Notes: a model not told the origin generated them from the sequence alone. DNA of 9,025 bases from DATKGL01 sp035510455 (GCA_035510455.1 DATKHB010000010.1:1-9025), one strand, 5' to 3'. Shown: positions 1-5,608, counted from the first letter of the stretch. A program made the numbers and translations.

Positions 1-30
1 GTTTAGCCGCTACCCCTGTTAGCTCTAAGA

Positions 31-70
31 AAATGGCACACGGCCTTTTAAGGCTGCGGGTGTGCCATTT
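31..70. repeat. Inverted repeat / strong hairpin upstream of tRNA
   Basis: Positions 31-41 (aaatggcacac) and 60-70 (gtgtgccattt) are perfect 11-bp inverted repeats. A second small stem (43-47 with 50-54) is nested inside. On plus it is followed only by a mixed tract (tgtgccacttt), so it is a weak intrinsic terminator at best, perhaps for a gene left of the window. A structural RNA end or a decayed repeat are equally possible. Confidence 0.5.
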
Positions 71-103
71 GTGCCACTTTACCCTTGAAAGGTGATAAAA
101 TGT

Positions 104-141
104 GGGACACGGTCTGAGTTCCAGACCCGAGTGTTCCGCCA
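104..141 (+). other. tRNA-3'-end-like minihelix ending in GCCA
   Basis: Bases 104-110 (gggacac) pair with 131-137 (gtgttcc) over 7 bp, one pair being a wobble. Bases 111-116 pair with 122-127 over 6 bp around the loop agttc. The unit ends in gcca. Laid ungapped against the last 26 bases of the tRNA-Ser at 180-272, the segment 116-141 matches at 16 positions, including gttc, the ccc and the final tccgcca. There are no D or anticodon arms. It could be a decayed tRNA, an old attachment site, a short structured RNA, or chance. It overlaps the place where the -35 box of the tRNA promoter should lie. Confidence 0.3.
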
Positions 142-158
142 AAAGTTCCCGGTCGAGT

Positions 159-164
159 TATAAT
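159..164 (+). promoter_or_regulatory. -10 box of tRNA-Ser promoter
   Basis: A consensus TATAAT lies 15 bases upstream of the first tRNA base, giving an expected start near 171. No good -35 hexamer exists at 16-18 bases spacing; that position is occupied by the end of the minihelix. Confidence 0.6.
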
Positions 165-179
165 GAAATGTCTAGCGAT

Positions 180-272
180 GGAGAGGTACCCAAGTGGTTG
201 AAGGGGATGGTTTGCTAAATCATTAGGGGGATGCAAGTCCCCGCGAGGGTTCGAATCCCTCCCTCTCCGCCA
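180..272 (+). tRNA. tRNA-Ser (anticodon GCT)
   Basis: The 93-base cloverleaf is complete. Acceptor ggagagg (180-186) pairs with cctctcc (262-268), followed by discriminator G269 and an encoded CCA (270-272). The anticodon stem atggt/atcat (207-211, 219-223) holds the loop TTGCTAA with anticodon GCT at 214-216, reading AGC and AGT. A long variable arm (roughly 225-245, ggggg paired with cccc) is the hallmark of class II serine tRNAs, and the T-loop reads TTCGAAT. G at the discriminator position is also typical of Ser. Imperfect copies of its 3' end occur at 116-141 and 1684-1714, which is relevant because tRNA 3' ends are common integration targets. Confidence 0.97.
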
Positions 273-273
273 A

Positions 274-291
274 AACTACATTAATGTAGTT
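274..291. repeat. 18-bp perfect palindrome behind tRNA
   Basis: The sequence aactacattaatgtagtt is its own reverse complement and starts two bases after the tRNA CCA. It may form a hairpin that ends or protects the tRNA precursor, but no T-run follows, so it is not a standard intrinsic terminator. A protein-binding palindrome is an alternative. Confidence 0.5.
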
Positions 292-422
292 CGCTAACGG
301 ATAAAAGGGTTTGAACAAAGCCCGCGCAATGTGCATTTATTGACAAGCCAGTAATTTGATGGCAGCTGCCCAACCCTGTAAGGGGTTTGTATCCCAGTTA
401 GTCTTTTTGCGGTCGGTACGGT

Positions 423-911
423 ATGAGACACTTAGTTGGTAAGTGGAGTTATGTACCGATGCCAAGAATATCAAGCAGTGAATACCTAATGCGCCGATTG
501 TTGCTACGAGCAGCCTGGTTAGATCATCCAGTCTTGTTTACCATCCTGCCTCCCAACAAGCAGTGGGAAGTCCACGCCTACTTCCGTCCCAGCCAAGATC
601 TCGGTGACGAAGAGCTCCTTGAATGCCGCCGTATAACCAACAAGACCAACCCTGGTCTAGCCCAGCAAGCCTCAAGATCCTATGCTCGCTTGGTCGATCT
701 GTTTCACCGTATCGATAGTTTGGCCAAAGGGGATGACATCACGTTCAATCAGATATTCATGCAGCTCATCCCAGCAGTTCAGCTACCCAAGCAGAAACAA
801 CGACTGAAGGTCGCCGTGCTCGTCAAACCTGAACCCAACCTTCGGCTGCTGGCCAGGGCGCTGATTGCACTGGATGGAGAGATTCAGGCAAAGTTGTCTA
901 AAGCTGCCTGA
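423..911 (+). CDS. Hypothetical protein, first gene of tRNA-linked cassette
   Basis: This 162-residue protein is one I do not recognise. It has no signal peptide or membrane segment. The N-terminal third is basic and mixed hydrophobic (RRLLLRAAWLDHP), the middle contains a QQASRSYARLVDLFHRID helix-like stretch, and the C-terminus (LRLLARALIALDGEIQ) looks amphipathic, so a small, mostly helical cytoplasmic protein is likely. The start is uncertain. ATG at 423 has no visible ribosome site, whereas the in-frame ATG at 459 (residue 13, MPRIS) has GGAG at 445-448 ten bases upstream. It ends in TGA and is followed 46 bases later by the coiled-coil gene, which has its own promoter overlapping the intergenic gap. 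The open frame spans 163 codons and runs in line with the two genes after it, supporting a real gene. Function unknown. Confidence 0.6.
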   Translation: MRHLVGKWSYVPMPRISSSEYLMRRLLLRAAWLDHPVLFTILPPNKQWEVHAYFRPSQDLGDEELLECRRITNKTNPGLAQQASRSYARLVDLFHRIDSLAKGDDITFNQIFMQLIPAVQLPKQKQRLKVAVLVKPEPNLRLLARALIALDGEIQAKLSKAA

Positions 912-919
912 ACATTGGC

Positions 920-948
920 TTGGCAAGCTTGGAATATCGGCTTACAAT
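920..948 (+). promoter_or_regulatory. Promoter for coiled-coil gene
   Basis: A -35 box TTGGCA (920-925) and a -10 box TACAAT (943-948) are separated by exactly 17 bases. The expected start is near 955, three bases before the ATG at 958, so the transcript would be essentially leaderless. No Shine-Dalgarno is present, which fits. Confidence 0.6.
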
Positions 949-957
949 AAGTCGTAC

Positions 958-1203
958 ATGAAAGATGACCACGTAGCCGTATTACTTGAAGATTTAAATA
1001 GCAAGTTCGATGCTGTCACCGAACTGGTGACCAGCGTAGCTAAAGATGTTTCGACCGTAAAGACTGACCTTGCTGAAGCAAAGACGGATCTGACTGAGGT
1101 CAAAGATACTGTTAGGACTATCAAAGCGGCCGTTACCGATCAAACTCACGAACTAAAGAATCACGACAGGCGGCTCAGACGTCTAGAACACAAGGCTGCT
1201 TAG
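958..1203 (+). CDS. Short coiled-coil protein
   Basis: This 81-residue protein is predicted to be one long helix. Residues about 28-57 carry clear seven-residue repeats (KTDLAEA, KTDLTEV, KDTVRTI), also visible as 21-bp repeats in the DNA, and the C-terminus (RRLRRLE) continues the pattern. Such proteins form dimeric or higher coiled coils. Similar small heptad proteins are, from memory, common in Patescibacteria without an assigned role. I chose ATG 958 rather than the in-frame ATG at 865 because a good promoter (920-948) lies inside the longer reading, and because the extra residues would overlap the preceding gene in another frame. The next gene begins one base after its stop, so the two are co-transcribed and probably translationally coupled. 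It may act as an oligomerising partner or scaffold for its neighbours; that is inference. Confidence 0.75.
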   Translation: MKDDHVAVLLEDLNSKFDAVTELVTSVAKDVSTVKTDLAEAKTDLTEVKDTVRTIKAAVTDQTHELKNHDRRLRRLEHKAA

Positions 1204-1204
1204 A

Positions 1205-1480
1205 ATGAGTGAGTGCCAGGCTGAGTCAGCTGTGGCAAATGCGACTGACACTTCTCATGTCGAACCAGATACTTCTAACGTAATTAATCGAGAGCCTGCG
1301 TGGCCACTCGTACCGCCTTCGCTTGCTCGACAGATCATCTCTAGTCCCGCGCTGCGGCTCGGCACATTAGAGGAAGTTGCTGGAGTCGAGGCAGCTGACG
1401 AATTCTTTAATCGACCCGATCCATTCAAAGAAGCTAGAGAAAGTGCCTTAAGAGAGATAGGCAAGTTCGTTATTCTTTAG
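1205..1480 (+). CDS. Hypothetical protein, third gene of cassette
   Basis: The 91-residue product is not recognised. The first 30 residues are polar, rich in Ser, Thr, Ala and Asp, and probably disordered. The middle has a proline-bounded segment (WPLVPPSLARQI), and the C-terminal half is acidic and helix-prone (LEEVAGVEAADEFF, then EARESALREIG), ending in hydrophobic KFVIL. There is no membrane span or signal peptide. It starts one base after the TAG of the coiled-coil gene (tagaATG) with no ribosome site of its own, which points to translation by re-initiation and to a shared transcript. A disordered acidic protein coupled to a coiled-coil protein suggests a small complex, but no function can be assigned. 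Confidence 0.6.
   Translation: MSECQAESAVANATDTSHVEPDTSNVINREPAWPLVPPSLARQIISSPALRLGTLEEVAGVEAADEFFNRPDPFKEARESALREIGKFVIL
1448..1476 (+). promoter_or_regulatory. Putative promoter for the structured RNA
   Basis: TTAAGA (1448-1453, four of six matches to the -35 consensus) and TATTCT (1471-1476) are spaced by 17 bases, predicting a start near 1483. It lies inside the end of the preceding gene, just before the start of the strongly folding region. Confidence 0.4.
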
Positions 1481-1683
1481 CTTGTCGGATCAGAGGGCCT
1501 CACAGATCCTTGGGTCTGTTCCCGAGCGGTGATGGCCGGACTCGGAGATAGTGATCCAGCCAGGCTCTGGAAGCAGTGGTGTCTCGACGGCTGCAACTTA
1601 GGTTGTGAAAATGCCGGTGACCTGGGAAAATGGGTCAGCGAGAAGCCTCGCAAAGGTCAAGCACGCGGAGGAGCGCCAGGGGC

Positions 1684-1714
1684 GGGTTTGAATACAGTCC
1701 CAGGCTCTCCGCCA
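1684..1714 (+). repeat. Imperfect copy of tRNA-Ser 3' end (possible attachment site)
   Basis: CTCTCCGCCA at 1705-1714 is identical to the last ten bases of the tRNA (263-272). GGGTTTGAAT a little upstream differs by one base from the tRNA T-loop segment GGGTTCGAAT, and a TCCC is shared between them. The copy is about five bases longer through insertions. With the tRNA it would bracket the three unknown genes as left and right ends of an old insertion. No integrase is seen, so this is tentative. Confidence 0.35.
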
Positions 1715-1732
1715 GGAACCAATACACATCAT

Positions 1733-1758
1733 AAAAGCTTCCTGGATCAGGATCTTTT
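1733..1758 (+). terminator. Putative intrinsic terminator of the structured RNA
   Basis: TCCTG (1740-1744) and CAGGA (1748-1752) form a 5-bp stem followed by TCTTTT (1753-1758). AAAAG (1733-1737) can extend the stem by pairing with CTTTT. The core stem is short, so efficiency is doubtful. Confidence 0.4.
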
Positions 1759-1808
1759 AAATACCGGGGCAAGTATCTCTGCTGTAGCTTAAATAGCTGG
1801 TATCGTTG

Positions 1809-1814
1809 TACAAT
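1809..1814 (+). promoter_or_regulatory. -10 box giving a leaderless start
   Basis: TACAAT lies seven bases before the ATG at 1822, so transcription should begin at or next to the start codon. No clear -35 box is seen at the right distance, and no Shine-Dalgarno is present. Confidence 0.5.
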
Positions 1815-1821
1815 AACGCTT

Positions 1822-2439
1822 ATGGACAATCAAGAGCCGGAGAGACAACCCAGTGCGCCAGTAGGAAATGACGGGCAGCCAGCTCAAGTACCGAACCCGC
1901 CAAACGATACGCCTAGCGGCTGGAAGTTTAGTGCCGATGAAGAACCATCTGGGTATCAAGAAAAATCGCCGGCAACTAAGGACCCGATTTCTGTCAGCTG
2001 GTCTGCTTCCGAGTTTGTCGAGCATAAGAAATCACCCAGCTGGTACGCTGTTTTGGTAATTGTAGCCATTGTCCTAGCCGCGATAGTCCTAGTATTGACC
2101 CACGATAAGATATCAACCGGAGTTGTTATCTTGGCCGCGATTTTGTTTGGTATCTACGCCGGCCGACAACCGCGAACGCTCAAATACCAGCTAGATGAGG
2201 GCGGGCTAACAATCGCTGACAAATTTTATCCCTACGATATCTTAAAATCATTTGCGGTTATTGATGAGGGTCAAGCTACCGGCATCTTGTTAATACCCCT
2301 AAAACGGTTTATGCCGCAGATCCCTATCTATTGCTCCCGAGACGAAGAGGAAAAAATTATAGGTGTCTTGTCTAGTCGCCTGCCAATGGAAGAGCACAGC
2401 GATACTATCGACAACTTTATGAGGCGTATACGCTTCTAA
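1822..2439 (+). CDS. Conserved hypothetical two-helix membrane protein
   Basis: The product has 205 residues. Residues 1-55 are polar, rich in Pro, Asn and Gln and likely disordered in the cytoplasm. A short conserved-looking motif (SWSASEF, about 59-65) precedes two membrane helices at about 74-92 and 97-113, separated by a tight turn (THDKIS). The C-terminal part (from about 118) is a soluble beta-rich stretch (TLKYQLDEGGLTI, KFYPYDILKSFAVI, ILLIPLKRFMP, IPIY) reminiscent of PH-like membrane-associated domains, ending in a basic RRIRF tail. I recall closely similar proteins in Saccharibacteria and Parcubacteria, all uncharacterised. It is preceded by a -10 box giving a leaderless message. 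Its TAA overlaps the stop codon of the opposite-strand transporter gene. Role unknown; a membrane-anchored scaffold or sensor is only a guess. Confidence 0.85.
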   Translation: MDNQEPERQPSAPVGNDGQPAQVPNPPNDTPSGWKFSADEEPSGYQEKSPATKDPISVSWSASEFVEHKKSPSWYAVLVIVAIVLAAIVLVLTHDKISTGVVILAAILFGIYAGRQPRTLKYQLDEGGLTIADKFYPYDILKSFAVIDEGQATGILLIPLKRFMPQIPIYCSRDEEEKIIGVLSSRLPMEEHSDTIDNFMRRIRF

Positions 2440-3806
2440 AACAAAGAATATATTGCCGCCAGCCCGGCAATCCCCATCATCGCAGTCAAGAACCAGCCAA
2501 GGGTTGCTGAAACCTTGCCATTTTTCCATTCACCCATTACGTGTTTATTGCGCGCGATCAGAAGAATTAAGACCAAAATAATCGGGGCCACGATGCCGTT
2601 TAGCACAGCTGAGTAGATAAGAGCTTTAATTGGGTTAATCCCCAAAAAGTTCATAATCAAACCCAGCAGCATTGAAATAATAATCACACCGTAAAAGGCC
2701 GAAGCTTGCTTAAGCTTGCTATTGAGGCCCTGTCGCTTACCAATGCTCTCGCTTATGGCGTAGGCGCTGGCACCGGCCATAACAGGGATTGCCAGTAAGC
2801 CCATACCGATGATGCCCGCAGCAAACAGCCAAAACGTAGCACTGCCGGCAAATGGCCTTAACGCTTGGGCAGCTTGGGCAGCAGTGGTTATATTTGTTAT
2901 CCCATGTTTAAACAGAACACTGGCACAGGCGGCAATAATAAAGAACATAACCACATTGGACAAAAACATACCTGACCACACATCGATGCGCATCTTTTTC
3001 ATATCGGCCGGTTCAGATCCTGCCCGTGATTTTAGAGTCGTTTGCCCGGCAGCAATTTCTTCCTCGATCTCTTGAGAAGTCTGCCAGAAGAACAGATAGG
3101 GAGTAATAGTGGTTCCCAAAATTGCGCAAATAAGTAGCAGCTGGTCTTTACTAAACGTAATATGCGGCACTATGGAGTGGCTAATTACCGTGTGCCAGTC
3201 GGGGTGAGCCAATATTGCCGAAAGTATGTAAGCAAACAGCACAAGAGCTAACCATTTTAGATAACGTGCGTATCTAACGTACGGAGTAAATATCTGCAGT
3301 AAGAGAATCAATACCGTAATCCCGATAACAAGTAAGGTGAAATCAAAACGAGGCGTAAGTAGCTGCACCGCATTGGCCATAGCTCCGATATCGGCACCTA
3401 TGTTAAAGGTATTTGCGGCGAACAGAAACAAAGTGCTGGCGTAGAGAACTTTTCTGCCAAAATGAACTCTTATATTACCCGCCAGCCCCCTGCCAGTGAC
3501 CAGCCCTATCCTGGCGCACATTTCTTGAATGATCGCCATTAGGGGGAAAGTAAAGGCTGCTAGCCAAAGTAGACCAAACCCGTATTGCGCCCCGGTCTGT
3601 GAATAAGTGGCAATGCCTGATGGATCGTCATCGGATGCCCCAGTAGTTAGTCCGGGCCCCAGTAGATACCAGTAGTCTTTGGCCTTTTTAAATGGCTTAC
3701 GCCCAGTTAAGGGCATACTTTTGGCTAGTCTCTGGCCGCCTTCAACTCCATATTGTAAAGCTTCTGCCGGTGCCTCGATTGTTTTTTCAATTATATTTTT
3801 TTTCAT
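2436..3806 (-). CDS. Nramp-family-related divalent metal transporter
   Basis: This 456-residue integral membrane protein has about eleven helices and probably moves divalent cations across the cytoplasmic membrane with the LeuT fold. Residues 50-64 hold the first-helix signature in altered form: DPSG (61-64) preceded by further Asp residues, in place of the Nramp DPGN. In the sixth helix, TPY (235-237) in GTTITPYLFFWQ stands where Nramp proteins have MPH, so the metal-coordinating Met is missing. This places it among Nramp-related proteins, some of which are known to prefer Mg2+, rather than classical Mn/Fe MntH; the substrate is therefore open. A charged N-terminal extension (1-42) precedes the core. 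It starts 19 bases after the YihY-family gene and is probably co-transcribed. The stop TAG overlaps the stop of the converging gene and no terminator separates them. Confidence 0.9.
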   Translation of the reverse strand: MKKNIIEKTIEAPAEALQYGVEGGQRLAKSMPLTGRKPFKKAKDYWYLLGPGLTTGASDDDPSGIATYSQTGAQYGFGLLWLAAFTFPLMAIIQEMCARIGLVTGRGLAGNIRVHFGRKVLYASTLFLFAANTFNIGADIGAMANAVQLLTPRFDFTLLVIGITVLILLLQIFTPYVRYARYLKWLALVLFAYILSAILAHPDWHTVISHSIVPHITFSKDQLLLICAILGTTITPYLFFWQTSQEIEEEIAAGQTTLKSRAGSEPADMKKMRIDVWSGMFLSNVVMFFIIAACASVLFKHGITNITTAAQAAQALRPFAGSATFWLFAAGIIGMGLLAIPVMAGASAYAISESIGKRQGLNSKLKQASAFYGVIIISMLLGLIMNFLGINPIKALIYSAVLNGIVAPIILVLILLIARNKHVMGEWKNGKVSATLGWFLTAMMGIAGLAAIYSLF

Positions 3807-3825
3807 ACCATCTATTTAAATAATA

Positions 3826-4743
3826 TCAGAGCGAGTCCCGCTTTTGATAACCATAAAGGGTTTTTTGATCTGCTTTAGTGGGTTGTACTGCGGTGGTTAA
3901 ACTTCTAGGCCACAACCTTAAGGTTTCCACCGCTGTTGTTTCTATGGCATAAAGTGCTACTTGTGCTATTAAGTAAAGCCAGAAGATCAACCCAAGGACT
4001 GCAGCAAACAGGCCGTATAAAGAGCTCAAATGATTTAGTTCGCGTGTTACTATGAGCCCCCCAAGGATTTGGATAATCTGTAGAGCTATGGCGGCTATCA
4101 ATGATCCAGCAAGTAGTTTTCTGGTCCGTTGCTTGCCCCCGATACCTATTTTGAAAACCAGAATCAGTGTACCGAGTAGAATCCCGAAACTCAAAAGATC
4201 AGTAAATACACTAACAGGAATGCTTCGTCCCAATGTGGCGGCATAGGTTGATAGAGCTGCTGTTAGAATGAAACCAACTCCCGACACTATAACTATCCCA
4301 ATACTTCTGAGAGTGTTTCTGGGGAATCCTGGTCGATCTTTATTTGGCACTAACCATAAATGGTTCAGTGTATTTTGGATAGCATTAGCTACACCGCGCA
4401 TACCATAGATAGTAATAACTATAACGATCGCAAGATCCAGGCCGCTATGGTGAAGGCCATGTATGTTGCGCTGGAGATCAGACCCAATGACTGGTACGTA
4501 ATGAGTAAGATTAGCTAAGAGTTTAATTCTTAGGCGGTTATGTATTGGCAGGATCCGTATAACAGTAGTCAGAACCAATAAAAGTGGGAAAATGGACAAA
4601 AAACCGTAGTAGGTTAGCAAAGCAGCCAAATTGCCCGCCCGGTCTTCGCTGTATTTTTTATTAACGGCGATCGGGAAGCTAGCTGCTGGATGTTTCTGTT
4701 GCCAATTATCAAAGGCAATGAATAGTTTGTTGAGCCTGTTCAT
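3826..4743 (-). CDS. YihY/BrkB family inner-membrane protein
   Basis: The 305-residue protein has about six membrane helices. The family signature at the first helix is present (AALLTYYGFLSIFPLLL, about 40-56), as is the typical late motif YGLFAAVLGLIFWLYLIAQ (243-261). Other helices lie near 103-118, 147-167, 182-200 and 208-232. Family members were once called ribonuclease BN, an assignment now regarded as wrong, and virulence factor BrkB; their actual function is unsettled, with transport or envelope roles suggested. Length is normal for the family. The start at 4743 has only a weak AGAGA upstream, and a -10 box 14 bases before it leaves a leader of about eight bases. It ends in TGA, and the metal transporter gene follows after 19 bases, so the two form an operon. 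The C-terminal 25 residues are polar and variable. Confidence 0.92.
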   Translation of the reverse strand: MNRLNKLFIAFDNWQQKHPAASFPIAVNKKYSEDRAGNLAALLTYYGFLSIFPLLLVLTTVIRILPIHNRLRIKLLANLTHYVPVIGSDLQRNIHGLHHSGLDLAIVIVITIYGMRGVANAIQNTLNHLWLVPNKDRPGFPRNTLRSIGIVIVSGVGFILTAALSTYAATLGRSIPVSVFTDLLSFGILLGTLILVFKIGIGGKQRTRKLLAGSLIAAIALQIIQILGGLIVTRELNHLSSLYGLFAAVLGLIFWLYLIAQVALYAIETTAVETLRLWPRSLTTAVQPTKADQKTLYGYQKRDSL

Positions 4744-4757
4744 TATTTCTCTACTTC

Positions 4758-4775
4758 ATAATAGCAAAAGCTATT
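4758..4775 (-). promoter_or_regulatory. -10 box with overlapping inverted repeat
   Basis: Read on minus, TATTAT occupies 4758-4763, about 14 bases ahead of the ATG at 4743. The perfect inverted repeat AATAGC-AAAA-GCTATT (4760-4775) overlaps it and could be an operator. No good -35 box is seen. Confidence 0.3.
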
Positions 4776-4803
4776 TCGGTAAGTACTAACATAGTGTTCA
4801 GGG

Positions 4804-4845
4804 GCAAAGAAGAAGACCCTTAAACTGTAAGCAGATTTAAGAGTC
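4804..4845 (-). terminator. Intrinsic terminator of RRM protein gene
   Basis: On minus, GACTCTTAAA (4845-4836) pairs with TTTAAGGGTC (4824-4815), ten pairs with one wobble and an 11-base loop, followed by TTCTTCTTT (4814-4806). It lies about 40 bases past the stop codon at 4885 and separates this unit from the YihY-family operon. Confidence 0.65.
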
Positions 4846-4884
4846 GGTAGTTCGGCTAGTTTTTAGATGTATTTTTAGTTTATT

Positions 4885-5169
4885 TTATGAGTTGTTGGAA
4901 AACGGGCGAGAATCTCTATTCTCTTGAGGTCGTGCTTCGTTGACTATTAGGTTGCGACCATTAACTTCTTTGCCGTTAAGCTTGCTGATGGCTGCTTTAG
5001 CCTCATCATCTGAAGCAAATTCTACGAAGCCGAAACCTCGTGAACGTCCAGTTTCACGGTCGGTGACTATCTTTACCGACTCTACTGTACCGCACTCAGC
5101 AAAAAGCTGAGAAAGGTCATCTTCAGTCATACTGAAGGGCAATGACCCTACGAATAGTTTAGTTGCCAT
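4885..5169 (-). CDS. RRM-domain RNA-binding protein
   Basis: The protein has 94 residues, almost all one RNA recognition motif that binds single-stranded RNA. RNP2 is LFVGSL (5-10) and RNP1 is RGFGFVEF (44-51), with the aromatic residues that stack on RNA bases (F6, F46, F48) all present. A short polar tail (about 80-94, PQENRDSRPFSNNS) follows. Bacterial proteins of this design (for example the Rbp proteins of cyanobacteria) are small, abundant and often induced by cold; that link is family knowledge, not visible here. GAGGA lies about seven bases before the ATG, and the leader can fold over it (5172-5202), suggesting control of translation. An extended -10 box at 5291-5299 predicts a leader of about 115 bases, long for this window. 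An intrinsic terminator follows, so it is a single-gene unit. Confidence 0.95.
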   Translation of the reverse strand: MATKLFVGSLPFSMTEDDLSQLFAECGTVESVKIVTDRETGRSRGFGFVEFASDDEAKAAISKLNGKEVNGRNLIVNEARPQENRDSRPFSNNS

Positions 5170-5171
5170 AA

Positions 5172-5202
5172 CTTATCCTCTTTTCTTCTGTTATGAGGTA
5201 AG
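5172..5202 (-). promoter_or_regulatory. Leader hairpin sequestering the RRM gene ribosome site
   Basis: On minus, CTTACCTC (5202-5195) pairs with GAGGATAAG (5180-5172) through eight pairs with one bulged A, around a 14-base A-rich loop. The paired GAGG is the Shine-Dalgarno for the ATG at 5169. The modest stem strength would suit a thermosensor or a site opened by an RNA-binding protein, possibly the RRM product itself; this is inference. Confidence 0.5.
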
Positions 5203-5290
5203 CTGGCAAACCCAGTTAGCTGCTCCTCAAACGATACAATTTTTAATTTATTCTAGAACAATAATAAGCAGCCTATAGCCTAGTGAGCAT

Positions 5291-5299
5291 ACTATATCA
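5291..5299 (-). promoter_or_regulatory. Extended -10 promoter for RRM gene
   Basis: Read on minus, TGATATAGT is an extended -10 element (TGn-TATAGT). The predicted start near 5284 gives a 5' leader of about 115 bases. There is no convincing -35 box, as is often the case with extended -10 promoters. Confidence 0.4.
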
Positions 5300-5359
5300 C
5301 ATGTGTCTATAGAGAATGTAGACTCCTAATACTCTTTCAAAATAAATTAGAAAAAAGCT

Positions 5360-5593
5360 TTAATTCTGTCTAGATCTAAGGCTAGCTATCCAGCTTAAAA
5401 CTACTGCCCCGGCTACCCATTCAACAAAGACGCTAAACAGCACGTAACCAATAGCTCTAGATCGGTGTAGGGTCACTACTACCGATAGGACCAAATAACT
5501 CACAAACGGTATATAAAGGAGCCATCCTTGCCAGCTGATAGGCAGGTAACTCCCCCTAATTCTCTTAAACCAGAGGGGCTTCTTTTTGCTCAT
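5360..5593 (-). CDS. Small two-helix membrane protein (WFKR/WQGWL type)
   Basis: The 77-residue protein begins with a basic stretch (MSKKKPLWFKRIRG) and a WQGWL motif at about 21-25, followed by two membrane helices at about 25-43 and 48-70, ending in a basic tail (SLRSRQN). I recall many short proteins with a WFKxKxxGxGxxPxxWQGWL-like start in Patescibacteria; they are uncharacterised. The positive ends suggest both termini face the cytoplasm. TAAAAT at 5603-5608 lies nine bases before the start, predicting a leaderless message, and no Shine-Dalgarno is visible. It is separated from the RRM gene by that gene's long leader and from the GGDEF gene by about 100 bases, so it seems to be transcribed alone. 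Function unknown. Confidence 0.75.
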   Translation of the reverse strand: MSKKKPLWFKRIRGSYLPISWQGWLLYIPFVSYLVLSVVVTLHRSRAIGYVLFSVFVEWVAGAVVLSWIASLRSRQN

Positions 5594-5602
5594 GCTAGTC
5601 TC

Positions 5603-5608
5603 ATTTTA
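5603..5608 (-). promoter_or_regulatory. -10 box of small membrane protein gene
   Basis: Read on minus, TAAAAT stands nine bases before ATG 5593, giving a leaderless start. The -35 region (TGGTTT at 17 bases) is poor. Confidence 0.35.

Larger units (their letters stand above)
1483..1758 (+). ncRNA. Candidate structured non-coding RNA, family unknown
   Basis: No credible coding frame covers this stretch, yet it folds well by eye. GGATCA (1487-1492) pairs with TGATCC (1552-1557) and closes a junction holding two hairpins: 1502-1508 with 1513-1519 (7 bp, loop CTTG) and 1522-1529 with 1536-1545 (8 bp, two-base bulge). Downstream come 1618-1622/1633-1637, 1638-1642/1647-1651 (GCGAG, loop AAGC, CTCGC) and a hairpin closed by 1666-1674 and 1704-1711 (one bulged base). 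A plausible promoter precedes it and a hairpin with T-run ends it. I looked for hallmarks of RNase P RNA, tmRNA, 6S and SRP RNA and found none convincing, although CCAGG..GGAAGCAG at 1560-1576 is vaguely SRP-like. It might instead be decayed or inserted DNA. The strand follows from the promoter and terminator. Confidence 0.4.

Noticed and set aside
48..236. Minus-strand 62-codon frame upstream of and across the tRNA
   Set aside because: It overlaps the tRNA and two hairpins and has no ribosome site; it is a shadow.
1560..1576. CCAGG..GGAAGCAG resembling the SRP RNA domain IV loop
   Set aside because: The stem that should close the GGAA tetraloop is missing and CCAG/CTGG pairs instead, so an SRP RNA call is not supported.
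1529..1792. 87-codon plus-strand frame in the structured region, ending SISAVA
   Set aside because: It has no ribosome site, its composition is Gly/Pro/Asn-rich and non-protein-like, and it runs through several hairpins. The SISAVA end recalls tmRNA tags, but no tRNA-like 5' end or GATTCGAC-type motif is present.
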